Positions 44,224-53,698 of a stretch of 64,000 bases of DNA are shown in pieces. The stretch lies in assembly GCF_019976755.1 (NCBI RefSeq), contig NZ_AP023441.1, positions 992,001-1,056,000 on the forward strand, in the 5' to 3' direction. The DNA is from Nostoc sp. MS1. GTDB taxonomy: Bacteria; Cyanobacteriota; Cyanobacteriia; Cyanobacteriales; Nostocaceae. The translations under genes and the position numbers were made by a program. Numbering within the stretch: position 1 is the first letter of the stretch; each line of letters begins with the position of its first letter. A model generated the notes under the pieces. That model ran no database searches. It was not told the DNA's origin and saw only the letters and a list, made by a program, of their open reading frames with translations.

Positions 44224-47200
44224 TTGGTTATTTCTGATAATATGCAAATTGCGGATTACAAGATTATAGAACTGGCCCATTCAGGAGCAGTTACTAATAT
44301 TTACCGTGCTACGCAAGTTACAAATAATACTTCTTTTATTCTCAAGGTATTGCCAGAAGAAAAGTTTTCTTTAGAAACAATTGCCAGATTTAAACACGAA
44401 CATTCTATTTCTGCTAACCTAGACCATCCTCATATTGTCAAACTACTAAATTTAGAAACTTATAATCAACAATTAGTATTAATCTTTGAAGATTTTGATG
44501 GCGTTAGTCTCAAACAGTATATAGAATCTCATAAACCATGCCTGCAACTTACTTTACAAGTAGCGATCGCTATCACTCGTGCTTTAGTCTATATTCATGA
44601 CAACCAGATTATTCATAAAGATATTAAACCTGCCAATATCATTATTAAAAATACAGAAAATTTAATTATTAAACTGACTGACTTCAGCATTGCTTCTAGG
44701 TTAGGAAAGGAAACGCCACAACTTGTCAACCCCAACCAGCTAGAAGGAACGCTGGACTATATGTCCCCAGAACAGACGGGACGCATGAACCGTAACTTAG
44801 ACTACCGTACTGACTTCTATTCATTAGGCATCACGTTGTACGAAATGCTTACCGGACAATTGCCTTTTATTAGCGATGAACCAATAGAGTTAGTATATGC
44901 GCATATTGCCAAGGAAGCTAAACCTATTCAACAGTTAGTAGCAGATATTCCGCCTATCGTAGTTAGTATTGTCAACAAGTTAATGGCCAAAAATGCGGAA
45001 GATAGATATCAAAGTGCTAGAGGCTTATTAGCTGATTTAGAACAATGTTTATCACAGATCGATTCTACAGGAACGATAGTTGACTTTATACCAGGTCGTC
45101 TAGATGTTCTTTCTCAGCTACTTATTCCCCAAAAGTTATACGGACGAGAAAATCAAGTTGAACAACTACTCCAATCATTTACTAGAATCAGTCATGGTAA
45201 TAGTGAATTAGTATTAGTATCTGGTTACTCAGGTATAGGTAAAACTTCTGTTATTAATGAAGTTAACAAGCTCATTACCAAATCCAAGGGATACTTTATT
45301 AGTGGTAAATGTGATCAATTCAAGCGTGACATCCCCTATTTATCTCTTGCTCAGGCATTTTCTTCTTTAGTCAGTCAACTGTTAACAGAATCAACAGAAA
45401 AACTAGAAGTATGGCGTAATCATATACTGCAAGCTGTATGTAGTGACGGACAAGTAATTATTGATATTATACCAGAAGTTGAATTAATTATTGGCAAACA
45501 ACCACAAGTATCTGAATTGGGGTATAGTGAATCACAAAATAGATTTAATCGCGTATTTAAAAACTTTATTCAAGTATTCTACTCTTGTGAACATCCATTA
45601 GTAATATTTTTAGATGATTTACAATGGGCAGATGCAGCAACTTTAAAATTAATAGAGTTGTTGCTTTGTGATGTTAATATTAAATACTTATTAGTCATTG
45701 GAGCATATCGTGATAATGAGGTAAACACAGCCCATCCTTTGATGAACACGATTGCAGAAATTAATCAGTTTGGTGTAGTTATAAATAATATTGTCCTGCA
45801 ACCATTAGAATTAAATGATGTGGTTAATTTGGTTGTAGATACATTAAATGAAGATACTAATCGTTGCTACCCCTTAGCTAAATTAATCTTCCAAAAGACT
45901 GCTGGTAATCCCTTTTTTATCACTCAATTAATCAAGGCATTACATCAAGAACTACTATTAGTATTTGATTTTAGTGAACAACAGTGGTACTGGGATATAG
46001 AAAAAATTATTACTGTTGGTATTTCTGATCAAAGTGTAGTTGAATTACTAGCAAAACGCCTCAAACGTTTACCATTAAATACACAAAAAGTTATCCAATT
46101 AGCAGCTTGTATAGGCGATAAGTTTAGCCTAGATGTTTTGTCATTAGTAAATGAAAAATCAGTATTTGATACAGCAAAGGAAATTGATGCAGCACTACAA
46201 ACTGGACTGATTTTACCGCTTAATGAAGCATATCGCCTACCTTTGTTATTCCATCCTGAAGATAGTATTTCGTTTGATAGTAGACAGATTATTTACAAAT
46301 TTCTCCATGACAGAGTACAGCAAGCAGCATATTCATTAATTCCCCATGAAGAAAAGAAATTTACTCATATTAAAATAGGACAATTATTGCTGGCTAATAC
46401 ACCAGATACAGAGATAGAAAGCCAGATATTTGATATTGTTAACCAATTAAATAAAAGTATTGATATTATTCAGGATGAATCACAAAAATCTCAGTTAGCT
46501 AAATTAAACTTAATTGCTGGGCGTAAAGCAAAAAAAGCAACAGCTTATGAACCAGCTTTCCATTACTTTCAAATTAGTATAAGTATTTTAGATAGAGAAG
46601 CATGGAAAAAAAACTATAATCTCACCTGTCAATTGTATCAAGAAGCAGCAGAAGTTGCCTATCTATGCGGTCAATTTGAAAAAATGCACTATTTAGTAGA
46701 TAGCGTGATTGAAAATGCTCATCAATTAACTGAAAAAATAAAAGTTTATAACTTAAAAATTCTGACAGCTATAGCTCAAAAGCAGTTACAAAAAGCTGTG
46801 CAAATTGGCTTAGATTTACTTAATCGTATAGGCGTTAATTTACCTGAAGAACCTGCCGATGATTTTGTACATCAAACATTAATAGACACAAATTCCTTAA
46901 TTCCTAGCAATAATATTCAAAGCTTGCTCCAGCTACCAGAAATGACTGATAGTAATGCTATAGCTGCTATGGAAATTTTGGATACTGTTTCTACGGCGGC
47001 TTATTCAGCTTCTCCCAAATTGATGTTACTGATCAATTTAACGCGAGTACAACTGTCTTTAAAGCATGGTAGATGTGTTTTTTCGCCTATTGCTTATGCA
47101 GCTTATGGGTTAATTTTGTGTGGTGTGCTGAATGATAGAGAAATGGGTTATGAGTTTGGTAAGCTAGCACTAAATTTAGCGAAAAATATTAATTCTACTA

Positions 47201-49617
47201 TTCATGGAAAAGTATTATTTTATATAAGTAATTTCATTTTTCACTGGAAAATTCATTTACGAGAAACTCTACAATTTTCTAAATTGGGTTCAAAATGTAG
47301 TTTGGAAGGTGGTGACTTAGAATATACAGCATGGTCTTACCAATTTGAATGTCGTTCTTTATATTGGCAAGGTGAAGAATTAAGTAGTCTTAAACAGAAA
47401 ATAGAAAATGATATTGATTTAATCTGCCAAACTAAGCAAGAACAACCATTAAGTCATCAGTACTTACTTTATCAAGTAGTTTTAAACTTAATGGATTATG
47501 CTGAAGATGCTTGTAGTTTAATAGGAAAAACTTATAATGAGCAAGAGTCTCTGACTCAATATCAAGATAGCAATGATGCTTTAGCAATCTTCTTTTTAAA
47601 TTTATATAAACTTGTGCTTTATTACTTATTTGGCAAGTATGAAAAAGCGAGTTGTCATGCGGTTATTGTAAGTAAATATATAGATAGTGCTGTCGCACAG
47701 CTTGTTGTGCCTATATTCTATTTTTATGATTCGCTAACACAACTAGCAATTTATACTAATCATACAGATGCTCAACAGAAAAATATCCTTTTGCGAGTAC
47801 AAAGTAATCAAGAGAAAATGCAGCAATGGGCAGAATTAGCCCCAATGAATTACTTACACAAGTATTATTTAGTAGCAGCAGAATTATATCGTCTTCAGGG
47901 GCAGACATATCAAGCAATGGATTATTATGACAGAGCGATCGCACTAGCTCAAGAACATGGTTATATCCAAGAAGCTGCTTTAGCTAATGAACTAACTGCA
48001 TCATTTTACAGCCAATTGGGGAGAAAAAAATTAGCTAAAAATTATCTTGATGAAGCTTATTCTCACTACCTTTGCTGGGGAGCGATCGCCAAAGTAAAAG
48101 ATTTAGAACAGCGTCATCCTCATTTATTGACGAGAATAGCAAAATCAACATCATCTTCTATTAGTATTACTAAAAGTTCTACTACTTCTACAAAATCACT
48201 ATCTTTAGATATCTCTACAGTAGTGAAAGCTTCTCAGGCATTAAGTAGTGAAATTGTTATGGCTAGCTTCCTTGAAAAACTGATGTTTTTAGTTAAGGAA
48301 AATGCAGGCGCACAAAAAGTATTTTTTATTGCTCAAGAAAAGCAGCAATTACTCATTGAAGGCTCTCTCATAGAAGATGGTACTGTTACAACATTTCAAT
48401 CTATACCTATTACAGAAAAACAGATATTACCAGCATCTCTAATTAATTATGTAGCCCGAACGCAAACAGCACTGGTAATAGATGATGTAACTCATGCAGA
48501 TAACTTCCATAAAGACCCCTACATTGTTACTTATCAGCCAAAATCTATTCTTGTATCACCGATTATCTATCAAGGAAAGCTGAGTGGTATTTTATATTTA
48601 GAAAATAATCTCACAACTCATGCTTTTACTAAAAATAGACTAGAAGTCTTACAAATTTTATCGGCACAAGCTGCAATTTCCCTAGAAAATACTCGTTTTT
48701 ATTCAACTCTAGAAACTCGTGTTAAAGAACGTACACAAGAACTAGAAGAAAAGAATCAGCAATTAAAAACTATTTTAGGAGAATTAAGGCGTACTCAAGC
48801 TCAACTAATTCATAATGAAAAAATGTCTTCATTAGGGCAATTAGTAGCAGGTGTAGCTCATGAAATTAATAATCCGATTAATTTTATTTATGGTAATGTA
48901 ACGCACATCTCAGAGTATAGTCAGTGTTTACTAAATATTGTTGATTTTTATCAAGAAAAATATCCCGACTCTCAAGATGATTTACTAGAAATAACAGATG
49001 ATAGTGACATAGATTTTATCAAAGATGATTTGCCAAAACTGCTTAGTTCTATCAGAACAGGTGCAGAACGTATACGTGATATAGTTAAATCTTTACGTAA
49101 CTTCTCGCGCTTAGATGAAGCAGCTATCAAACAGGTAGATATTCACGAGGGTATTAATAATACCTGTATGATATTACAGCAAAAGCTTAATAATATTAAA
49201 ATTATTAAACAATATGGAGAATTACCTAAAATTACTTGTGACGCTAGCCAAATAAATCAAGTTTTTCTACATTTGCTCAATAATTCTATAGATGCTGTAT
49301 CAGAATTAGAGATTAGTCAGACAGCAAAAGGAAATCAAGATTTAGAATATAAGCCGACTATTTGGATAGATACATTTATAAATGAAAATCAACAAATAGT
49401 TGTTAAGATTACTGACAATGGTGTAGGGATAGATAATAAAATCAAAGATAAAGTTTTTGATCCATTTTTTACCACAAAACCAGTTGGTAAAGGTACAGGC
49501 TTAGGTTTATCGATTAGCTACCAAATTATGGAGAAACATCAGGGTAGCTTAGAATGTATATCCTCACCAGGAGTTGAGACAACTTTTGTGATGAAATTGC
49601 CAATATCTGGGAAATAA
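44224..49617 (+). CDS. Giant Ser/Thr kinase - AAA ATPase - GAF - histidine kinase
   Basis: A 1797-residue multi-sensor kinase typical of filamentous cyanobacteria. Residues 1-270 are a Ser/Thr kinase, with the catalytic loop HKDIKPANIII (His131-Lys-Asp133, HKD instead of HRD) and a LTDFSIAS DFG-equivalent (DFS). An AAA-type ATPase follows (P-loop SGYSGIGKTS near residue 335; Walker B VIFLDDLQWAD near 460), then about 700 residues of helical TPR-like repeats, a GAF domain (about 1345-1495), a coiled coil, HisKA with His1546 (GQLVAGVAHEINNP) and HATPase (DNGVGIDNK, DPFFTTKPVGKGTGLGLSIS). Its histidine-kinase core is very like that of the IS-interrupted kinase at 17118. The start TTG 44224 is as given; ATG 44242 is likely the true one. 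Confidence 0.9.
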   Translation: MVISDNMQIADYKIIELAHSGAVTNIYRATQVTNNTSFILKVLPEEKFSLETIARFKHEHSISANLDHPHIVKLLNLETYNQQLVLIFEDFDGVSLKQYIESHKPCLQLTLQVAIAITRALVYIHDNQIIHKDIKPANIIIKNTENLIIKLTDFSIASRLGKETPQLVNPNQLEGTLDYMSPEQTGRMNRNLDYRTDFYSLGITLYEMLTGQLPFISDEPIELVYAHIAKEAKPIQQLVADIPPIVVSIVNKLMAKNAEDRYQSARGLLADLEQCLSQIDSTGTIVDFIPGRLDVLSQLLIPQKLYGRENQVEQLLQSFTRISHGNSELVLVSGYSGIGKTSVINEVNKLITKSKGYFISGKCDQFKRDIPYLSLAQAFSSLVSQLLTESTEKLEVWRNHILQAVCSDGQVIIDIIPEVELIIGKQPQVSELGYSESQNRFNRVFKNFIQVFYSCEHPLVIFLDDLQWADAATLKLIELLLCDVNIKYLLVIGAYRDNEVNTAHPLMNTIAEINQFGVVINNIVLQPLELNDVVNLVVDTLNEDTNRCYPLAKLIFQKTAGNPFFITQLIKALHQELLLVFDFSEQQWYWDIEKIITVGISDQSVVELLAKRLKRLPLNTQKVIQLAACIGDKFSLDVLSLVNEKSVFDTAKEIDAALQTGLILPLNEAYRLPLLFHPEDSISFDSRQIIYKFLHDRVQQAAYSLIPHEEKKFTHIKIGQLLLANTPDTEIESQIFDIVNQLNKSIDIIQDESQKSQLAKLNLIAGRKAKKATAYEPAFHYFQISISILDREAWKKNYNLTCQLYQEAAEVAYLCGQFEKMHYLVDSVIENAHQLTEKIKVYNLKILTAIAQKQLQKAVQIGLDLLNRIGVNLPEEPADDFVHQTLIDTNSLIPSNNIQSLLQLPEMTDSNAIAAMEILDTVSTAAYSASPKLMLLINLTRVQLSLKHGRCVFSPIAYAAYGLILCGVLNDREMGYEFGKLALNLAKNINSTIHGKVLFYISNFIFHWKIHLRETLQFSKLGSKCSLEGGDLEYTAWSYQFECRSLYWQGEELSSLKQKIENDIDLICQTKQEQPLSHQYLLYQVVLNLMDYAEDACSLIGKTYNEQESLTQYQDSNDALAIFFLNLYKLVLYYLFGKYEKASCHAVIVSKYIDSAVAQLVVPIFYFYDSLTQLAIYTNHTDAQQKNILLRVQSNQEKMQQWAELAPMNYLHKYYLVAAELYRLQGQTYQAMDYYDRAIALAQEHGYIQEAALANELTASFYSQLGRKKLAKNYLDEAYSHYLCWGAIAKVKDLEQRHPHLLTRIAKSTSSSISITKSSTTSTKSLSLDISTVVKASQALSSEIVMASFLEKLMFLVKENAGAQKVFFIAQEKQQLLIEGSLIEDGTVTTFQSIPITEKQILPASLINYVARTQTALVIDDVTHADNFHKDPYIVTYQPKSILVSPIIYQGKLSGILYLENNLTTHAFTKNRLEVLQILSAQAAISLENTRFYSTLETRVKERTQELEEKNQQLKTILGELRRTQAQLIHNEKMSSLGQLVAGVAHEINNPINFIYGNVTHISEYSQCLLNIVDFYQEKYPDSQDDLLEITDDSDIDFIKDDLPKLLSSIRTGAERIRDIVKSLRNFSRLDEAAIKQVDIHEGINNTCMILQQKLNNIKIIKQYGELPKITCDASQINQVFLHLLNNSIDAVSELEISQTAKGNQDLEYKPTIWIDTFINENQQIVVKITDNGVGIDNKIKDKVFDPFFTTKPVGKGTGLGLSISYQIMEKHQGSLECISSPGVETTFVMKLPISGK

Positions 49618-49727
49618 TTTTGTCATATCCTCTCTGCTCAATACTTAAAAATCACTCACGGGAAAAACCACAATCAAAAATCAAAAAGTTTTTCCCGCCC
49701 CTCATTCCATACTCAGCATTCAGTATT

Positions 49728-50267
49728 TCAATTAGAACTTCTGGCGCAAGATGCTCCACCGGGATCAGCGAAAATGGCTAAGGTATGATATTCTGGCGGC
49801 GTGTCTTCGTAAAGAACTTTAAAGGTATAAAGTTTGCTTTGACCTTGACCTTCAGTAATGACTGTTAGGAGTGTATTTTGGGTACTCCGCACACCAGGAA
49901 GGTTGAGTTTGGGAATACGTCGTAGTTGAATGACGTTAGCGGATGAATTTTTGCAATCTTCACTATTACCGCTTTGTTGCCCAAACTGCATACACATGGG
50001 GCCATCAAAGTCTAGCGTTACTTGAGAAGGGTCATTTAACCAAACTTTTCTGATTTTTTCACCGGCGGGAATAAAGCTGAGGTTTGTTCCTTGTTCGTAC
50101 CATACTTTGATAGTTGGTACTAATCCGCCCAAACCTTGTGCTTGACAGGAGAAGATAGAACGCAGAACAGCATTGTCAGCGATCGCACGACTTCCTAATA
50201 AGATGATTACACCTGAAAAAATCAAGATAGATAAAGGCAAGCGAGGAAAATAGTTTTTAGCCTTCAT
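49728..50267 (-). CDS. VirB9/TraK-like secreted T4SS subunit (candidate)
   Basis: About 179 residues from ATG 50267; an earlier ATG lies in a dispersed repeat and is unlikely. A signal or anchor (PLSILIFSGVIILLGSRAIA) precedes a mature domain with the features of the VirB9/TrbG/TraK N-terminal region: EKIRKVWLNDPSQVTLDFDG, IQLRRIPKLNLPG, a TLLTVITEG...LYTFKVLY core, and a short end. The protein would be one outer part of the channel core. The C-terminal binding domain of full VirB9 is missing, so it is short. It is the last gene of the nine-gene minus-strand operon, 71 bp after the VirB10-like gene. The family call rests on pattern and context only. Confidence 0.5.
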   Translation of the reverse strand: MKAKNYFPRLPLSILIFSGVIILLGSRAIADNAVLRSIFSCQAQGLGGLVPTIKVWYEQGTNLSFIPAGEKIRKVWLNDPSQVTLDFDGPMCMQFGQQSGNSEDCKNSSANVIQLRRIPKLNLPGVRSTQNTLLTVITEGQGQSKLYTFKVLYEDTPPEYHTLAIFADPGGASCARSSN

Positions 50268-50290
50268 GAAACTAATTACGAACTTGTACT

Positions 50291-50328
50291 GAGCGTAGCC
50301 GTTCACGGAGTGTCTCGTAGAGAAGTAT
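50291..50328. repeat. Dispersed palindrome-rich element between operon genes
   Basis: GAGCGTAGCCGTTCACGGAGTG and CTCGTAGAGAAG lie between the VirB10-like and VirB9-like genes. They are related to the element near 21514-21572. Confidence 0.5.
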
Positions 50329-50338
50329 TACGAATTAT

Positions 50339-51856
50339 TTAAAGCTGTACTGCTTGATTGACATAGATTTCTACTTGAGTTCCAGCGCCAAGTAGCCAAA
50401 CATTGGTTTGCTGCATCATTTGGGCAACTGCTTGTTGATTGCGTTGGGAAATTTGCGGAACCACGGAGTTTAAACCACCTTCGACAACCCCAGCTACATA
50501 ATTGCGTCGGTTATTGCCTGTAGTAACTGTAGTGCTACCACCATTCACCACAACTGAAGAATCTGTACGGTTAAATAATTCTGCGCCTTTAGCTATACCA
50601 CCCAAAACAAACAAACCCGCATCCATCCCGGCAATTGATGAACCGCGATCGGGGTATTGCTTTGCTAATAAAGGAGAACCACCAGCACCACGAATTGTTA
50701 GTGCATTGTTGGGAATGTCTCTTTCTGAGAGAACGCCATTATTTTGGACAATCATTTTGGTGAGATTGAGCTGCATCACACCTTGTTCAGAAACTGATTT
50801 TAGCTCAGTTAATATCTCAGTATTTGCTGGTACGGCGATCGCTCCATCTGCGCCTTTGAGTGGTTCTGTTAAACGGATAACAAAAGTGTTCTTACTGTCG
50901 TTGTCATCATTGTTATTATTACCACTTCTATTTCTAGTAGTTTCCCCAAAGACAGCCGTCGCTAATACAGCTTTAGCACTTGTTCCTACCTTCAATGCTT
51001 GTGGATTGCGGGATTGCCCTTGACTCATGCCATAATTAGGAGGCTGTGGTGGCTGGTATTCGTTATTACTTAGCTGTGGTCTTGGTGCGGTAACTGGCTG
51101 CTGCTGAGAAACTGTCATGCTAGGTTGATCTACGGGATTAGCTTGGCCGTAACTCCCCACCTTAGATAGTCTTCTCCATTGCTCCCAAGGATTGAGCGGG
51201 GTTGGTGCAGGATTTGATACTACTACAGGAGGTGGTGGTACTTGGGGATTACTAGAACTGACTACAGGTATAGGTGGTGTGTAGGGGTAGGGATTGGGAG
51301 CATAACCCTCAACTCTACGTCGTGCTGATGTAGGTGTTGCTTGGGTAACTGTTACCCGTGGAACCGATGTATTAGTTTGCGGAGTTGCAGTAGCTATTAC
51401 CCGTGGTGCGTTTCTAAGATTTTGCTGTGCTACTTTTACAGCCTGTGCTTGTTCAGCCAGAGCTAATTTAGTTTTTAAGGTTTCTACTTCCTGTTCAAGA
51501 TTTTGCTGCGGCGCAAAATTTGTGGCTGGTGTTTCCGGCTGAGATGCAGTTGAACTCTTGGGTTTTGATTTTTGATTACCAGCACTCATTAACTGAGTTA
51601 AAAACACACCAGCTACCATAACCATAACTAAAGTAGCTGTACCTACCAAAGCTAACTTAGCAAAGGGGTTAGACGAGAGGGGTTGCTCAGTTTTGACTTC
51701 TTGTGGTGATGTTGGGGATGGCTGGATAGGCACTATATCCGGGGTATGATTAGCAGGTTCTGCTGCTAAACCGACTAATCTAGCCATTTGTGATTCCCAA
51801 TCAGCAGGATCTACTTCTAAATGAGTTAAGGATTTTGGTTGGGTTTCGTAAGTCAT
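50339..51856 (-). CDS. VirB10/TrbI-like T4SS core protein (candidate)
   Basis: A 505-residue protein with the layout of VirB10/TrbI: a cytoplasmic N-terminus, one transmembrane helix (residues ~71-90, VGTATLVMVMVAGVFLTQL), a coiled coil (EQEVETLKTKLALAEQ), a long proline-rich region (about 195-260, with PYPYTPPIPV, PPPPVVV and PQPPNYG), and a C-terminal beta domain ending WLLGAGTQVEIYVNQAVQL. In VirB10 this domain joins the outer-membrane channel. The TrbI-like strand pattern is weak but present. It precedes the VirB9-like gene and follows two VirB8-like genes. Confidence 0.6.
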   Translation of the reverse strand: MTYETQPKSLTHLEVDPADWESQMARLVGLAAEPANHTPDIVPIQPSPTSPQEVKTEQPLSSNPFAKLALVGTATLVMVMVAGVFLTQLMSAGNQKSKPKSSTASQPETPATNFAPQQNLEQEVETLKTKLALAEQAQAVKVAQQNLRNAPRVIATATPQTNTSVPRVTVTQATPTSARRRVEGYAPNPYPYTPPIPVVSSSNPQVPPPPVVVSNPAPTPLNPWEQWRRLSKVGSYGQANPVDQPSMTVSQQQPVTAPRPQLSNNEYQPPQPPNYGMSQGQSRNPQALKVGTSAKAVLATAVFGETTRNRSGNNNNDDNDSKNTFVIRLTEPLKGADGAIAVPANTEILTELKSVSEQGVMQLNLTKMIVQNNGVLSERDIPNNALTIRGAGGSPLLAKQYPDRGSSIAGMDAGLFVLGGIAKGAELFNRTDSSVVVNGGSTTVTTGNNRRNYVAGVVEGGLNSVVPQISQRNQQAVAQMMQQTNVWLLGAGTQVEIYVNQAVQL

Positions 51857-52006
51857 GGTGTGTTACTTAGGGAGTAGGAAATCAGAAATTTTAGATTTTG
51901 CGGAAAGTTCTGTAGGCGGGTTTCTCGCCGTAAAAAACTTTCAAGACGGATTTTAGATTGAACAATCTCAAGTTCGATAGTTAGAGAAGAATTTATTGCT
52001 TGATAT

Positions 52007-52702
52007 CTATTTATTAGGATTTCCAGTACAATTTGTATCATTTATATCGCAGATGTTATAAATTTCTAACCTAGCTTCCCCTAACCGGAAAGCGGCTAAA
52101 TCCCAAGGTTGGGGTGCAGATGGTAGAGAAATAGCTGATTCATCCATAGCTCGAACTACTATTTGTTTATTAAAAGGAATTGTTTTACCTAAATTATCAG
52201 AACCATTAAAAATTAGTTGATTAGCAAACATTTCAACTTTCCATTGACCATTACCAACTGGCGTTGGTTGAGAAATTTTTTGGATTACTAATACATGATC
52301 GTCATTTCTAGTAGTATTACCAATTTGACTAGGAGATTTAAGATTATTAATTTCTGATAGAAACTTTGCCTGTAAATTATTACCTAACAAGCGTGAGCTA
52401 GCTTCCCAAATAGCTGTTGGCGGTTGCTTTGATGACCAAGTAAGCATAAGGCTCATAGTTTCACCCGCAAAGCGGCGCACTGCCTCTGGATGTCGCTCAA
52501 AACTTGGCTTGGGGTCTACTGTGATGGCATGACCGTCGATCAGTTGTACCAAACTCCGGGGAGTAAACTGGCGATTTAATTGCTGTAACATCGACCCATG
52601 AAACATCAAAAGCAGTAGCGTCAACAGGTTTAACCCGAATGTCCCTACAGCAAACAGGGGTAGAATACTGGTTTTTTTATTTTCTGGTTTGAGTAGCTGC
52701 AT
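52007..52702 (-). CDS. VirB8/TraE-like inner-membrane protein, second copy (candidate)
   Basis: 231 residues from ATG 52702 (MQLLKPENKKTS); the longer frame starts inside a G-rich heptamer repeat and is unlikely. It has one transmembrane helix near residues 12-33 (FAVGTFGLNLLTLLLLMFHG), then a soluble part with the VirB8/TraE NTF2-like pattern: LIDGHAITVDP, RRFAGETMSLMLTWSS, WKVEMFANQLIF, FNKQIVVRAM. A second, related gene lies directly upstream (52822-53637), so the two are tandem paralogues. VirB8 proteins nucleate assembly of T4SS. Their ends differ: this one is cysteine-bearing (YNICDINDTNC). Confidence 0.55.
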   Translation of the reverse strand: MQLLKPENKKTSILPLFAVGTFGLNLLTLLLLMFHGSMLQQLNRQFTPRSLVQLIDGHAITVDPKPSFERHPEAVRRFAGETMSLMLTWSSKQPPTAIWEASSRLLGNNLQAKFLSEINNLKSPSQIGNTTRNDDHVLVIQKISQPTPVGNGQWKVEMFANQLIFNGSDNLGKTIPFNKQIVVRAMDESAISLPSAPQPWDLAAFRLGEARLEIYNICDINDTNCTGNPNK

Positions 52703-52708
52703 AAAAAT

Positions 52709-52755
52709 GGGGAATGGGGAGTGGGGAGTGGGGAGTGGGGAGTGGGAGTTGGGGA
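52709..52755. repeat. Heptamer repeat (GGGGAGT)4
   Basis: GGGGAAT, four GGGGAGT and degenerate copies lie just upstream of the second VirB8-like start, within the T4SS-like operon. Confidence 0.75.
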
Positions 52756-52780
52756 AGATGAGGAAGTGGGGGAGAAAAAA

Positions 52781-52815
52781 CAACTGTCAACTGTCAACTG
52801 TCAACTGTCAACTGT
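52781..52815. repeat. Heptamer repeat (CAACTGT)5
   Basis: Five exact CAACTGT copies between the two VirB8-like genes, immediately after the stop of the first. Confidence 0.85.
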
Positions 52816-52821
52816 CACCTC

Positions 52822-53637
52822 TTATCTAATAAAACTTCCAGCTTCACAAGGATAGGCGGCGTTGGCATTGGTATTTTTATAGTCATCTAATAAACATAAA
52901 TTACGCATTTCATAAATTTCTAATTTATCAATGCGACTGCTATAAATTGCTTTTTGGATATCAGTGCTATTTTCTCCTAAAGGAGAAGGGAAATAATCTA
53001 CGGCACGTACTAATAAATCTTTATTAAAGGGAGTAATAGTTTTTCTATTATCACTACCTTTAGTTTGAACTAAGTCAGCGACTATGCCAACGCGCCATGC
53101 TCCAGGTGCGATCGCCACAGGTGGATAAACTCGTTTAATATTTAATTGTGCTGATATTGCTTGGGTGGGATTGTTAGCAAAAACCTCTGGTGGTGTCATA
53201 TCAGCGATCGCACTTAAAAAGCCTTTACGAAAATCTTCTGATAAGGCAAAACTCGCAACCCAGCTACTCGTACTAACTTTTTGGCTACCTCCTTGTGGGG
53301 TTCTAATCAATATTCCCTGGTCTATTTGAGGTTTGGCGATATCTTCTACCCTTTGTGGTGGAAGATTTCCCGACCAGTTAAACATGGCTATCATCGTTTT
53401 GCTTACGAATTGTTGAATCGCCTGCGGATCTCTGGCTAAATCATCGGTAGCTACTACAGGTTTACCATCGATTGTTTGGACAAAGTTGGGGGGTTTGCGG
53501 ATACTCAGTTGACGAATATTTAATCCTTGTACTAGGAATATAAGTAGAACTAATAAATGTAAACTAAAAGTAGCGATCGCAAAGGTTGTCAGAACACTAA
53601 ATGTTTGCTTTTTTTTCTGTTGTAAGAAGTTGACCAT
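52822..53637 (-). CDS. VirB8/TraE-like inner-membrane protein, first copy (candidate)
   Basis: A 271-residue protein of the same build as its neighbour: one transmembrane helix near residues 17-38 (TFAIATFSLHLLVLLIFLVQG) and a soluble NTF2-like part with QTIDGKPVVATDD, QFVSKTMIAMFNWSG, GAWRVGIVADLVQTKG and FNKDLLVRAVDYFP. Both copies share the phrases (I)DG, MFNW/LTWS and FNK..VRA, as expected of an old duplication. It precedes the second copy by a repeat-filled 119-bp gap and follows the VirB6-like gene by 61 bp. TraE/VirB8 function is inferred from position and topology. Confidence 0.55.
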   Translation of the reverse strand: MVNFLQQKKKQTFSVLTTFAIATFSLHLLVLLIFLVQGLNIRQLSIRKPPNFVQTIDGKPVVATDDLARDPQAIQQFVSKTMIAMFNWSGNLPPQRVEDIAKPQIDQGILIRTPQGGSQKVSTSSWVASFALSEDFRKGFLSAIADMTPPEVFANNPTQAISAQLNIKRVYPPVAIAPGAWRVGIVADLVQTKGSDNRKTITPFNKDLLVRAVDYFPSPLGENSTDIQKAIYSSRIDKLEIYEMRNLCLLDDYKNTNANAAYPCEAGSFIR

Positions 53638-53698
53638 TTCCCCCCCAATTTAATATATAGATATCCCCAATTACCTATTACCTATTACGCATTACCTC

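Noticed and set aside
52709..52815. Possible CRISPR array in repeated sequence
   Set aside because: The units are 7 bp in direct tandem with no spacers, typical of heptamer repeats and not CRISPR.
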